Assembly (NCBI RefSeq): GCF_954871325.1 | Contig: NC_088778.1 | Location: forward strand, 31,570,730 to 31,634,729 | Source: Gordionus sp. m RMFG-2023 | Lineage: Eukaryota; Nematomorpha; Gordioida; Chordodea; Parachordodidae | Direction: 5' to 3' | Length of the DNA: 64,000 nt | Shown here: piece by piece, positions 25,150 to 37,492 of the stretch | How the letters are laid out: the number at the start of each line of letters is the position of its first letter | Numbering within the stretch: the stretch's first letter is position 1 | The notes under the pieces: generated by a model | Seen by the model: only the letters and a program-made list of their open reading frames with translations | Database searches by the model: none | Told to the model about the DNA's origin: nothing | Position numbers and translations under genes: made by a program

Positions 25150-28100
25150 GGGCATTCCTCTAAGTCTTGATCATCTTACTTCCATCAAGGTGCATCTCTT
25201 TACCTAGTCATCTTTTGTCTTACATTCCACATGTCCAAGCCATCTTAGTCTATCTCTTCGGATTGTCCAATCATTTCTATACCCAATCTTGTTCGCAAAT
25301 CTTTACTAGTTTTTCTCTCTCTCAGAGATACCCCACACGTGCATCTAATCATCCTCATCTCTGTTCTTTTTAATTTGGCTTCGTGGGCTGCCCATGTTTC
25401 GCCGCCATAAACTAAACAACTCCTCACAGCTTTTTCCCTTTAACTTCAAAGAGATGAGATTTTTTTATTTGTTAGAATACTCTCTGAACTTCTTCCATGC
25501 TTGTCTGCTTGGAACAACAGCAGAATCTACACCAACATCTGCATGGATATATCACCCAAATAACAAAACTTATCCACTTTTTCCAGAGTTAACCCATTGG
25601 AAATATCCAAACCATTATTTCCTACGCTATCAGTATTATGTACTTTTATGCACGTTCTAAGATCATTCATGCTAACATCAGATTTCCTTTCTTCTCGCTA
25701 CATCTATTAAGCACCCATTTCTGGCATCTAGTGCATTGGATTAAATTCTAGCAACTCCTTTCCCATATGCATAATGCCAGTTGCCGAAGCCAGTTGCCGG
25801 ATTTTTCCATCTTCAGATTATCCCCACCAATCATCACCTATATCTTTGCTGCATTCATTTTCGAGCCCTTTGCTTGCAAAGCCATTTTCCGTCTACTAAT
25901 TTTATTCCTCTATTCTTCCTCACTGTTTACCATTAATACAAGGTCATCTTCATATAATAGCTCCCAACTTTTCTCTAGCCACCACATGCATTACTAAGAT
26001 AAATAATAATGGACTCAGTAAGGATCTTTGATCCTACCTTCACTTCAAAGCTTTCACTATCTTTATCATCGGTCCGTGGCGCATCACAGCCATAATCAAT
26101 CATTCTTCCCCATCTGTTTTTCTCAAAGCCCATCTAGTAACCTCGCGCTACACCCTGTCAAAGGTTTTCTCCAAATCAATAAACGAATATTACAGTTTCT
26201 TTTATTTTGCAAGATACTTTTATTTGTCTCACCACAAAAATTGCATCTGTAGTGTCTTTCCCCGATGTATCAAACTGCATATTGTCAATTTTAATTTGAT
26301 CTCTTACCCGCTTCTCTGGCACCTTCTCAAATACTTCATGTTTCAAGAGTTTAATAGCTCTGTAAGATCGCAATCTAAAGGATCACCTTTCCACTTATAT
26401 ACAGGAATATTATATTTCTTCGCCAATCCTCGGGGATAGTTTCTTCTGTGACAATGATTGTCTAAAACTTATTAACCATTCACGCCTTAAGTCATCAGAA
26501 CCTTTAAACATCTTTGATATCACCCTCGTTAAACCTGCTGCTTTCCTTTTTTTATCTTTTTCCCTGCTCTCTTAATATCATTCTTGCCAAATTTATACTC
26601 TGGCTACCTTTGCACAACTAACATCATTATCTCATTTATTCTTCGTTCAAATGTCTTTACATGTAGATTATCCAGGTGTTGTTAATACCACTACTATCAA
26701 TCGCTATTTTTCCTTCCATGTTTTTCAAACATTTCCCGCCTAAAATATCTTGCCTCTTTTTTGTCATCTGCCTTGACATTTGAACCACATTACCCATTCC
26801 TTCCGAGCATTCCATTTCTTTAGCAAGCCCTGCTTTCTTCTAACGCTTTAGCTATTAGTTTCTTAGCATTTCTTTTCACCACCTTGTAAACATCGTTATC
26901 ACTATTTTATTTACTATTATACCATTCTTCAAAGCACCTCCGTTTCTCGTTTATAGCTTTCGCTACCTCCGGCTTTCTTTACCATGTCTCTTTATGTCTA
27001 GGTGGCCTTTTTGTCCATTCACATGCATCGTCAGATCCCCGCCAAGGCTTTCTTTATAGCTTCCCAGTTGTCATCTACTCCAGATGCTTATGTCATCTCT
27101 GCCTCTCTTGTTGCCAATGTCATATTAAATTGGCGCCTAAATCTCTCCTCCTCCAATTTCCAAACCTTCAGCCTTGCCACCAACTTTCTTTTAAGTGAGA
27201 TCTCTTATAACTAATTGGTGCTAATATATTCCTCCCACAGCATCACTTTTAGATTTTTTACTATTCTCCTATCACATCACCTTACTACAAATAATCCATT
27301 ACACTTTTAGCACTACCCGACCTGTAAGTTACCAGCTCTCTCACTCTTCCTTAAACATTGTATTACAAACAATCATATCCATAACATCACTAAAATCTAA
27401 AATCGTCTCCCCTTCTAGATTTCTCACGCCGTAACTAAATCCTCCATGTACTCCTTCGTAACTGGTCACTACTCGCTCCCACACCCTTTAAGTTCACCAA
27501 GGATAATCCCCTCTTCATTTTTCGATCTCGATGTCTCTCCCAAAAGACTGTCCCATAATATATCTTACTCTTCATCACTTCTTCCATTCTGAGAAGTATA
27601 TGCCAAAATAATATTGTGTAGCTTTCTACCAAAAATCATCTTGATAATCATTGGTTATCTAGCTCAAATACTTTGTAAATTTCTCATCAACCAATACCCC
27701 AACGCCTTACCATCATTACATCTATGCCAAAAAAATTTATACTTTACACTTGTCCTGTCAATCGTTCTTGCGCCATTGTCTTTCCATCTGGTCTATTGTA
27801 TGAAACACACATCTGTAAGCTTCTCCAGCTCTTCCCTTCATGCTCCTTCATGCTCCCATCATTCACATCTGTAAACTTCTCCCGCTCTACTCGTCATACA
27901 CCCAAAATTCCATGTCACAACTCTCACTCTATTCCCCATGAACTGGTTTCTCCACTCTTTCAGGTCGTTTATGGCCGTCATATATTTCATTTTCACGAAT
28001 CGTTGACTCCACCAGGTTTATCCTCCTTCTTTTTGTCGTTGGCGGATAAGGAGGTCCATGGGGTACTTTGGGCTGTACCCTGCCCATGCTTTGTTGCAAT

Positions 28101-28150
28101 CATTAGGAAATTGTGTAGCAAGGTTTTTACAATCGGATGCCCTTCCTAAC
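25150..28150 (-). mobile_element. RTE-type (CFDP2-like) LINE, near full length, decayed
   Basis: Read on the minus strand. The 5' half (28150 to about 27000) carries fragments of an apurinic-type endonuclease: a start like PYPPTTKRRRINLVES, and around 27400 the GVRNLEGETILDF segment typical of these elements. The RT half includes YRAIKLLKHEVFEKVPEKRV (about 26370) and MQFDTSGKDTTDAIFVV (about 26280). The 3' end has CLVYGGETWAAHEAKLKRTE and RLGIEMIGQ (25427-25245), the usual RTE C-terminus. Many stops and frameshifts are scattered along it; the plus-strand open frames here are antisense shadows. A GC-richer stretch at 28640-28800 may be its 5' leader. Confidence 0.85.
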
Positions 28151-31100
28151 ATCAACCTGTTATATTTATGTGTAATCCATTTTTTATAAATACGTTGAAT
28201 TATATTATAATATAATTAGTTGGTTTATGATTATTGTTAATTGAGTATCACCGATTGTAAATTATTATATAGAGATAGTTTTTGGAATATATTATTATTT
28301 GATGAACTTTAATGTACTTTGAATTTTTTTTTGCATATTAAAATAATTTATATAAATAGACATAAAATTTTTTAAAAAAAAGAAGTTTTTTGTTTTGTGA
28401 TTTATTAAAGTTTCAGTGTTATTTGTTAAAATACGGAATAGTAACAACGTAGGAAATCGTTCTAGTGAAAAAAGTCGTAAGAATTATTATTAAATTAATT
28501 AATTATATTAATGTAGGACCATATGCATGATAAAGAAGAAGAATCTTTTTCTTATTATTTATTACAGGTTTCATTATGATTTTATTACAAGTCTCTCCCT
28601 CAAACCCTTCGACAAATATATTACAATTAAAATACGGAATTGTAACAGTCTCGGTGGTAGTTACTCCCCGCATCGAGGAGAAGATAATTCTATTCTAGAC
28701 TCAAACCACAGTGAACCTTTTAGACCTCCATTAGCCGTCGAAAAACGTTGCCACTCACCCTCCACGATGAGACCTAAGCTAGTACTTTGGGAGAGCACCA
28801 AAAAAATTATTTGATTAGTTCATTTAGTTTTTTTTTAAATTTAATAAGCTTCATAAAACATTTTAAACTTATCCACCCACCCATTATTTTATTTCTAACC
28901 AGCGAATACACTAATTTTATTTAAAAAAAGTGAAATTGTTTATTTTAGTTTGAGCCCGAAGACCAAACAGAGACGATTTATACTATTATTAGTTATTTTC
29001 GATAAAAACGGCTCTATTCAGTAGCGTATCTAATTTAATGGAGATCAAACTCATGAGAATGTTAGAGAAAACTCCTTTCCCATCACTGGGAACATTTAAA
29101 ATAATTCAATATAGTAATTATGATGATACAAGATAGGTTACTGAGATTAGAATGGGGTAGGATAGTTATGATGATACTATCATCATCTGAATAAATCAGC
29201 AGGATTGTTTAAGTTTAAATCTTCCTGAGGACTGTGAATTTTTTTTGGGGGAAGTATCATCATTGGCCTAGGGAATGGTAGTGTAGAAGTTCGTATATGG
29301 GTTATATTTATTTGCTATGTTTAGATATTTTAAAAAAAATTGCTAATATTTCAGATATAATTTATTCCTTTTTTTTTATAAAAAAAAGTTTTATTTTTTT
29401 AATTAGTAAAAAACACAAATCAATCTAATTTTATATAATACTAGAGGACTGTTATATATATGGGTTTTAACCCCCCAATCATGCCTACCCGCATTGTTTT
29501 AAATAATAGCGTCAACCTCCCTTCCCCACTCTAATGCTTTTTTAACAAATGCCATGACCACTCTGTAAAAATGTTGTTACCACCACCCGACCCAATGAGT
29601 ATTCTATTCGCTGAATTATAAAAATTATAATAAGCATGGCCTATTTCCCCTTATAAAATATTTTGCACTCAACCCCCCCCCCCTATTATTTATTTTTTAA
29701 CCGGCGGATACACTATAAACCAATCATATTAGTTTAAATAAATTTTTAAAAAATTTGGTCCTAAATTTGCAAATTTATTAAACTTCACTTTTATAACAAT
29801 ACGAGAGGTTTCTTTAACATTACAATTATTTTTTCTTTAATATTGCATAAAATGAAGTATTTTCTTTCAATTGTTTCTCTCCTTTAACCTTTGATAAAAT
29901 ACGGGTTATACCCGAACATTGTGAGACTTGTTTTAATTGAAATTATTTAGATTTACCCATTAATATCTATAAATTAATCTCTACTTCCAGCCTTTATAAT
30001 ATTTGGATTGGATAAAACACCCTTTCCTTTAGCCAATTTTTCTGCTATCCTTGCCACGAATTTAGTCATAGAAAAATTTTTCTTTTTATAGACCAAGAAT
30101 TTGATAAAACCATAAATAACTTTAAAAAAAATTTATCGAGAATATGTTGTAAAATTAATTTTTAAATTGCTTAATGATTTCACATTCATCGTTTTTATTA
30201 AAATTATCTGAGAAATTTTCAAAACATCTTTCTTAATTTTTTTCTTTCTTTAATTTTCAATATTTTTTTTAAGATGGCACCACATCTTGTTTTCGCTTAA
30301 GCGTTCCTTCTTAATGGATGTCTCGCTCATTAATGAATACTCCTAATTTTAAATAGGGACCCCGCTAGTAAAATGGATGATAATGTCTACGCTTCTACAT
30401 GAGCCTTAGTTAGCCATAGATGGAAAATATAAACAAGAAGTTTTACTCGAAAGGCTAAAATTTGTCCCTGAACCTCAACCTCTTAAGTTATCAGATATCT
30501 TTGATTCTGATAACTTAAGAGGTTGAGATTCAGGGACAATAAAAGTAAAAGCAGCGGCGTTCTAGCTACTCTAGATTGAATTATTTCGATGTTCAAGGGT
30601 AGCACCATTAATATATTCCAGAAAATATAGATGTTGAAGGAAATGGGATATACCAGATGAAGAATTTAAATTTTTTTACCACAGATACTGCTAATATTGT
30701 CGTTAACTTTAGGAACGAAGTAAATATGTTACAATTTATGATTTATCAAACATTTATTAATAATATTTACGACAGACTACTGATTAAAATGTCATATCTT
30801 CTAAACCTGTTTTCGGGCCCAACTTGAACTTTTGCATATTTATTAGGTTTATTCGTTATTCAATTTGTTTCTAATATAGATATAAGAAATATATAAATAA
30901 AATAAAAATCATTATATGAATGCTGTATAAAAAATATTTTTTCAAACTAAAAATAATTTTAAGGAAAACATAATTTTTTTGTTTTTGGATTTTTACAATT
31001 TTTGTATTTTATTTTAAAAAAATTTTATTCACATAAAACCTAATTAAAGAAATTATAATTTATAAATTTATAATTATATAATTAAAAATAAAATTCTATA

Positions 31101-31389
31101 ATTGAGTCCGCAAAAAGGAACCATAATTGTTCTATTTGAATTTTTTGTCGACTAAAAAGAAATTCTCTGGGTTCATTTGTGAAATGTCGTATTTTATTAC
31201 CCAGATTTTTTAAAAACATAAATGTTGAAGGCGAAAAATGCCCTTTAGTAGAAGTCACTACTGGAGTGAATATGAAGTTTTAAAAATTTTTGTATTTGTT
31301 TGTCTTTTTAATTTCTGCCTGTGTTATTAAATTGAAATATAAGTTTGAAGGGAATGATGAGACACACTTGTAGTCCCATATGAGTGATG
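28151..31389. other. Non-coding region between two LINEs
   Basis: No gene recognised. 28640-28800 is less AT-rich and open on the plus strand for 95 codons (GGSYSPHRGEDN..), unassigned and possibly LINE 5' leader. 29460-29700 has C-rich patches in AT-rich sequence. A near-perfect hairpin lies at 30462-30539 (listed separately). The rest is AT-rich with no repeat structure I can define. Confidence 0.5.
30462..30539. repeat. 34-bp near-perfect inverted repeat with 10-base loop
   Basis: Left arm 30462-30495 begins TTGTCCCTGAACC; right arm 30506-30539 is its reverse complement with a single mismatch; loop TATCTTTGAT. Much younger than surrounding repeats judging by identity. No recognisable target duplication. 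Confidence 0.85.
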
Positions 31390-33626
31390 GACCCAAGGTA
31401 TGGTTGTCATATCATTAGGGTCTTAAACCATATACTTGAGATAAATTTGATGGTTCAAGATTGTTTGTAATTTGTGCAGCTGTTAGGCTTCTATTTATTA
31501 TATGGTTTACAGCTGAGTGGCGTTGATGTCGCCCTTGACTAAAAATACAATTAAAGCCATGTCTACCCTTAGAATCAACGGGTTTGCATTTGCATGAGGC
31601 TGTACTATATCGCAACCTAGACGTAAACTTAAGATTACTCATTTGATAAGAGATTACCAAGGTTGCGACTAGGGAGTGATTCTAACCATTCATGACCATC
31701 AAGTCTGTCAGATAGTTGAAGGAGTTGAATGTAATCTAAAGGTGGATTGACTGATATATCTGTTTGGTATTTCGAGATTAAAGGTGTGAAAAAAATTTTA
31801 TGTGTGATGATTGATGGTAATACGGCGTTAAGGGGTGTGTTTGTCTTCCATTTGTCAATAACGTCGTCTAAACGATCGGTAGGGCATATGAAGCCAGAAA
31901 TCATAGAATTGTTAGATAATCTAAATACGAATGATGTGATAAGGATAAAAGATTGAGGGAAAAAAATCAAAACCGCCTAGTTTAGATGGTGACTATGCAA
32001 GTGACCAATTGAATGGGTTTAAATTTATGTTTAAAATTTTTTTTAGAAATATTTTAAATTTTTCCTAAATTTTTGATATAAATTCATTGTTTTTGAAAAA
32101 AGATGATGATCGGAAAATGTGCATAAATTTAGGTATGTACAGGCATTTACGTATTAAAAATAAAGATTGATGTGCTGGTAGGAGACTTAGATGGTGCTCC
32201 ATACTGTAAAAGCTTTTTAAAATCTTATGGAGGAAATCTGACTTGGTCGCATTAGCTAATGGGGACCCAAGTAAGATTAAGCTGTCAGGAGCAATAATTT
32301 TGTAGCCTTCCAACTTTAGTGGCTTATTGTTTAAGAAACATAATTCTGTTTTATTTATGTTGATTACCAGGCCGATAGCTTGGGAATTGATTTCCAAGTG
32401 TTTTAAGGCGCTTAGTACATTAGCTGGCCACAGATTGTCCCATCGTCTAAATACCCATAGATTAAGATCTAGGTTGAAATTTTGTTTACTTTGGTAGATG
32501 AGATGATGGATTCCAAACAAAAAAGAAGAGGTCCTAATGGGTCCCCTTGTTGGATGCCCTCTTGGGATAAATCTGAAAAGTTTCATATGCCAAAGGCGTC
32601 TGAAAACCATATGAGGAGTTAATAAATTTAGAATAACAGGTAAAAGTTTCCTAGAAGAAATGAGGTATGTAGGCTACTGAAGGCATTTTTGAAATCTAGT
32701 TTCATATTAAAGAATCAGGAGGTGGGTTTTCTAAGTAAATTCTTAAGGTATGAGATGAGCCGCTGCTTCACAGCCACCCTTGATTACAAAACCTATTTGA
32801 TAAGAGTTTAAAATGTTGACAACATCATGTTTGATGTGTTCGATTATGATTTTGGCTATTAATCTTCTGAAAAGGAGCCAACTGCAATGGGACGGGAAGT
32901 AAGTAGACGTGCACCAAAAGGGATTTGGTAAGTTTGTATTGGAATAGCATTATTTATTATGTTATTACAAAAAGTTGTTAAAATCTTGATGACAGAACTA
33001 AGGGAAGGATTTTTTGAATTAATTAAGTATTGGAAATAGGAGGGTCTGAAACCATCAAGATCACCTGCTGAGTTTTTATTGAAAGAATTGATAGCATTGA
33101 CTATTTCATCGCTGGTAAAAATTACAGTCTGGTGGATTGGAGAGATGGGTAGATTATCTGTGGAAGCTTCAGGATGTAGTTGTTTCAATAATTGTTATTT
33201 TCTTCATTGATAAGAGAAAGATGGTTATCTGAGGATACAAGTTTAATTGCATCCCTATGTCACCTTGATCTATTTTATTTGATATTATTTTGCATTTGTG
33301 TGTAATATCATCTACTTGCTTTTTAACATTATGATTGTAGTTTATCATTTGAATAGTGTCAAAATTATTGTTTGATTTTATTTGTTCATGTAATGGGTCT
33401 CTTTGTTAGTTGGACGTATAAGACATTTGTGAGAGAAGATTAATAAGTCTTTCCATGATTTTAAACAATTTAAGTTATCATTAACTTTTGTGGTAAGTTT
33501 AGTAACAAAATTTGAAATTATGTTTCTAGATTTATTTGATAGATGTGTTAAAGTGGGTCCTTTTTTCCATTCAAAAAATCTTTCAAGATAATCTGTGTTA
33601 GAAGGAGGATGAGGCTCAAGGAACAA
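31390..33626 (-). mobile_element. LINE of a GFNVSGG-type RT family, copy 1, decayed
   Basis: Minus strand, N to C: LNCLKSWKDLLIFSHKCL (about 33450), NSFNKNSAGDLDGFRPSYF (about 33080), PFGARLLTSRPIAVGSF, the RT segment near 32600-32070 (INKTELCFLN, LKLEGYKIIAPDSLILLGSP), then HEWLESLPSRNLGNLLSNE and a C-terminal Cys/His cluster (CKCKPVDSKGRHGFNC, GRHQRHSAVNHII) followed by an RP..DMTTIPW-like stretch near 31410. That Cys/His plus RPD pattern suggests a C-terminal restriction-like endonuclease (inference). Frameshifts and stops throughout. Same family as 50640-52260. Confidence 0.85.
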
Positions 33627-33680
33627 TAGTTAAATTAAATATTTATTTGTATGTTCAATAAGAATTCCCTATGTTCATGT

Positions 33681-33880
33681 AATGTTGTTAAACGGCTTAT
33701 TTTGAGCCTATTTTTAAAAACGGCTAACTCAATATTTCATCCAGAAAAAAAAACATGCAAGCCTGAAGATTTTACTCATAGAAGGAACAAATCTAGACAT
33801 ATATTAACGAAATCTCGAGGCTTATGCAATATTTTTCCGGCTAAAATAATGAGTTCTCAAAACGAGCAGTTTAACAACAT
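33681..33880. mobile_element. Family A MITE
   Basis: ATGTTGTTAAACGGCTTATT at the left and AAAACGAGCAGTTTAACAACAT at the right, TA on both sides. It sits just beyond the 5' end of the LINE at 31390-33626. Confidence 0.8.
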
Positions 33881-34154
33881 TATTCAGGTGTTTTTAATTT
33901 AATTTTGTGATCTAAATTTTTTTAAAGCTACACATAAAAAAATAAAATTGAGAATGAAAAATAAAATGCCGATTTGATTATATGATTATTTCCACTTTTT
34001 AATTTTTAACATTTTAAATAAACAATATTTTTTAAAATTATGTTATTTCAAATGACTCTTCTACCTCAATTGTAACTAAAGACATGTAAAATTAAATGGA
34101 AGTGAATTTTTCCCAAAATTCCCCATTTTTTTACGACCCTTGGGCCTATAACTA

Positions 34155-34330
34155 GTGTTATTAAACGGCTCGTTTTGAGCCGATTTTTAAAAAATGACTA
34201 ACTCAATATTCTATCCAGAAAAATATTCGCAAGCCTGAAGTTTTGCTCATAGAAGGAACAAAGATCTATACATATATTAACGAAATCTCGAGGCTTAGGC
34301 ATAATTTTTCTGCCTAAAATTTTAGAAAAA
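34155..34330. mobile_element. Family A MITE, right end lost
   Basis: Left arm GTGTTATTAAACGGCTCGTT and the internal GAAATCTCGAGGCTTAGGC block are clear; the copy fades after about 34330. Confidence 0.7.
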
Positions 34331-34734
34331 CCTGAGGAGGGGAATATAGGGTTGAAACTAGTGTTGATCTGTCATGGGATTTACTATATACAAGTCGAGA
34401 TGCTACATATTTTTTTAAAAGAAAATCTGGATTAAATACGCATAAATTTTCTTGATTATCTCTATCATCATTCATCCAATTTAGATTCGTAGTGTAATTA
34501 GTGCTGTACTATTATTTAGTACGACTTTAGAACCTTTGAAGAGAGAGATTTCAGTAAAACAATAAAGAAGCATGGTTATTGATATTTCATATTTTTTCTC
34601 CATATTATATTTTAATTTCTAATAATAAGAATAAAGAAAATTAATTAGTAAATAATAATGATAAATTTTCCTAATATGTAAAATATGCAACCCGTTCATA
34701 AGAGTGAAATTTGAAAAAATCCCTAGGCTACATA

Positions 34735-35013
34735 CAATGACATAATACCTAGACTGACGATGCATCCATAATAATGCATTTGAAAGCGTCGTTGAATGCA
34801 AATCAGCTGGACCCGTCATTTTGGTAACCTATATAGTAATTATTCTCATGTTAAAAAAAAAACTTCCTAATTTTACGATCCAGATTGATGTTATTTGAAA
34901 ATACGTTATTTTAAAAAAGAATGGGTAACCAAAATGGCGACCCCAGCTGTTTTTCATTGATGTACACTTTTTAATGAATGCATCGTCAGTTTAGATATTA
35001 TTTTATGTCATTG
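34735..35013. mobile_element. Family B MITE (CAATGACATA ends), full length
   Basis: 279 bp. Ends CAATGACATAATACCTAGAC and its complement, with inner GACGATGCAT and AAATGGCG/CATTTTGGT blocks mirrored. Flanks GCTACATA and CCAACATA may be a decayed 8-bp duplication; the copy at 56652 has an exact one. Confidence 0.75.
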
Positions 35014-35264
35014 CCAACATAATAATTAAAAATAAACGTTCGGGGCATAAGACACAAAGAGGCCCTTAAAGAAAGTCCTATTTTGACGTCCCGGGTAGCT
35101 GTAACATCGCTTCCCCATTCGCGTAGGCCCGATTGGAACTAGGCAAAGAAAAAATGTAACACGTCTCTAAATTATAACATAATTATAATCTATATAAAGG
35201 AGGTGTTCCAAAAAAAAAAGTATTTTAATTTGTTCGGGTTATTGGGAGGAATTACGCCTAAAAT

Positions 35265-35440
35265 GTTTACTAAAAAAGATCGGCCGATTTTTAAAAATGG
35301 CTAACCCATATTTTAGCCAAAACTATCACGGTGATTTTTCCTAAAGAAGGTAGAAAGGTTTGGAGATCTATTAACGAAATCTTGAGGATTTCATATTTCT
35401 TTTGCTAACCATTTTAAAAAATTGAACCGTTTAACAATAC
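35265..35440. mobile_element. Family A MITE, diverged
   Basis: GGCCGATTTTTAAAAATGGC at the left, ACCGTTTAACAATAC before TA at the right, and the shared ATTAACGAAATCTTGAGG core. Confidence 0.65.
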
Positions 35441-35859
35441 TAATAATATTAACCAACTTATGTGTAAACTATTCTTAGAGATTTTAAGATTTCTCTTTAC
35501 CTTTTTCAAATCAAATCTAAAAAAAATATTGCTTTTAATTTTTAATCAATAAAATCCAGTTAAATGCAAATGTAAAGACGAATAGAATATATATATTAGA
35601 AGTAAATAATAGAATTAAGATTTAAATGTAACCTAATATATATGTAAGTTTGCCAAAAAAAAATTTCCCCCAACCTTATCAATTCTATATAAAATTATCA
35701 ATAATATTTAATTTTATTTTTATACATTTTTAAGAAAAATAAATATTGGAATATATTTTGGAACAAAATATTGGCAAATCCATTAAAATCCTTTTTAAAT
35801 ATTTAAATAATAAAAATAATAATCAAAAACTTTAATTAACATTGCCAAATAAACCTTGA

Positions 35860-35867
35860 TATAAAAA
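35860..35867 (+). promoter_or_regulatory. TATA box of the Gly/Ala-rich gene
   Basis: TATAAAAA followed by GGC, 74 bases before the ATG at 35941. The spacing and G/C downstream edge fit a core promoter; inferred from position relative to the gene. Confidence 0.6.
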
Positions 35868-35940
35868 GGCTTACAATTTTTCGTTTTCAATTCACAAAAA
35901 AATTTATTTTAAAAATATTTTGAAAGACAAATCAAACAAT

Positions 35941-36480
35941 ATGCCCAACAAAAACGGTAAATATATATAATTATTTATAATAATATTAATATTTATAAAT
36001 CAGCTGTTAAACGGCTGGTTTTGAGTCGATTTTTCAAAACGGCTAACTCAATATTCCATCCATAAAAATATTACGCAAGCCTGAAGATTTTATTCGTAGA
36101 AGGAACAGAGATCTAGACATAATATTATCAAAATCTAGAGGTTTAGGCAATATCCTTCTGGCTAAAATATTGAGTTAGCCGTTTTTAAAAAACGGCTCAA
36201 AGCCGTTTAACAACACTCTGTTAAAAACTAATAATTTGTTTGCAATTATATTATAGAATCAGGTGCAGCTGGTGGTTTGGGACAAGCCGGAAAAAGCGAA
36301 GCTAAAGTATATTAAAAAAAATTTTTTTAACGATATAACCAAGAATACCATTTTTTTTGATAGGCCGGATCAGCTGGCGCGGATGCGGGAGCCCATGCAG
36401 GAAAAAACCAAGCCCAAGCTGGGGCCGGAGCCGGAGCTGGAGCTGGAGCCGGATGCGGAAAACAATGTTCCAAAAACTAA
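35941..36480 (+). CDS. Small Gly/Ala-rich protein, three exons
   Basis: Exons 35941-35956, 36257-36306 and 36364-36480 join in phase over two GT-AG introns (300 and 57 bases) to give 60 residues. The start reads MPNKNESGAAGGLGQAGKSE; the middle is A/G/Q/K-rich; an (AG)-repeat leads to the end CGKQCSKN. No signal peptide, so cytosolic, nuclear or unconventionally released. The exons are strikingly GC-rich against the genome. Supporting context: TATA box at 35860, AATAAA at 36592, and a decayed relative of the last exon at 39340. A MITE fills most of intron 1. I know no family; structural, silk-like or antimicrobial roles are only possibilities. The longest uninterrupted frame here (36263-36547) is in another phase and gives an implausible KPKLGPEPELELEP tract. 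Confidence 0.6.
36004..36216. mobile_element. Family A MITE inside intron 1 of the Gly/Ala gene
   Basis: CTGTTAAACGGCTGGTTTTG at the left, GGCTCAAAGCCGTTTAACAACAC at the right, well-preserved arms AACGGCTAACTCAATATT and complement. Confidence 0.85.
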
Positions 36481-36591
36481 ATTAGCTAATAGTGCAGAGT
36501 TTCATCAACATTCTAGAAAGAAAATATACATCTTTGTTTTTATTTAAATTAATTGCAAAAATATGTATTGCAAAAATGTAAAAATGTAGTA

Positions 36592-36597
36592 AATAAA
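36592..36597 (+). terminator. Poly(A) signal of the Gly/Ala gene
   Basis: AATAAA 112 bases after the stop codon. AT-rich sequence makes chance occurrence easy, so it only supports the gene model. Confidence 0.45.
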
Positions 36598-36646
36598 ATA
36601 TTTAATGCTTATATTTTTGTGTTTACATCGATTGTTTTTGATACTT

Positions 36647-36882
36647 GTGTTATTTAACAGCTCTATTTGAGTCTATTTTTTAAAAACGTCTTAACTAAAT
36701 ATATTATCCAGAGAGTATAACGCAAGCCTAGTTAGTTCGCTCATAGATGGCACAAAGAGGTTTGAACATTCTATTAGCGAAATATCGGGGTTTAGGGTTA
36801 AGGGCCATATTTAATTCTGGTGAAAATAGTGATTTAGCAAACTTTTTAAAAATAGGCTTAAATCGAGTCATTAAAAAACTAC
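36647..36882. mobile_element. Family A MITE, old copy
   Basis: GTGTTATTTAACAGCTCTAT at the left and AGGCTTAAATCGAGTCATTA at the right with the shared core; strongly diverged. Confidence 0.65.
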
Positions 36883-37332
36883 TTTTATATTATAGTGTTG
36901 TTGGATCTCCAAAATGGGCATAGCCAATTTTTATTTATCCTAATAAAACATTTATCATTTTTTAGGCTAAAAGTTTGGTTATCATAGTAGAGTCACGAAG
37001 GTGATTTAACTACACTAGTTTTAGTCCATTATCGAAAAGAAACTATATGAATTTATTATTGACTTAAATTATAAATCATTTCAAAGTAAAATTTTTTTTT
37101 TTTAAAAAAAAGAAGCCATATTAAAGATTAATATTCCATTACTCTTAAATAGAGGCAAAAAATATTTAAAATAATACAAATATAAACATAAATTTTTGTT
37201 TGAAAATAATAATATGAAATTAGAATATTTTTTAACCCAATTTTTATTCAAGTAAATGTAAGCGTTAAAATTAATTAGTTTATATCATTAAGCCTGTTTA
37301 TATTTTTTTTTACATGGCTGTATTCAATATAA

Positions 37333-37492
37333 TGTTGTTAAACTCAATATTTTATACAGAAAAATATTATGCAAGGACGCATAGGATTAACATCTATTGG
37401 CGAAATCTCGACACTTAGGCAACATTTTCCTGGCTATAATGTTGAGTTACCCGTTTTTAAAAATCGGATCAAATCGAGCCATATAAAACACT
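37333..37492. mobile_element. Family A MITE, left arm partly deleted
   Basis: ATGTTGTTAAACTCAATATT shows the arm joined directly to its inner block; right end ATCGAGCCATATAAAACAC followed by TA. Confidence 0.7.

Noticed and set aside
25167-28149. Many plus-strand open frames, up to 141 codons
   Set aside because: They are antisense to the RTE-type LINE, whose conserved motifs read on the minus strand.
36263-36547. 94-codon frame over the Gly/Ala gene (KPKLGPEPELELEP)
   Set aside because: It is in a different phase from the splice-consistent model, starts inside exon 2, and reads through intron 2; the (AG)-repeat phase with matched introns is preferred.
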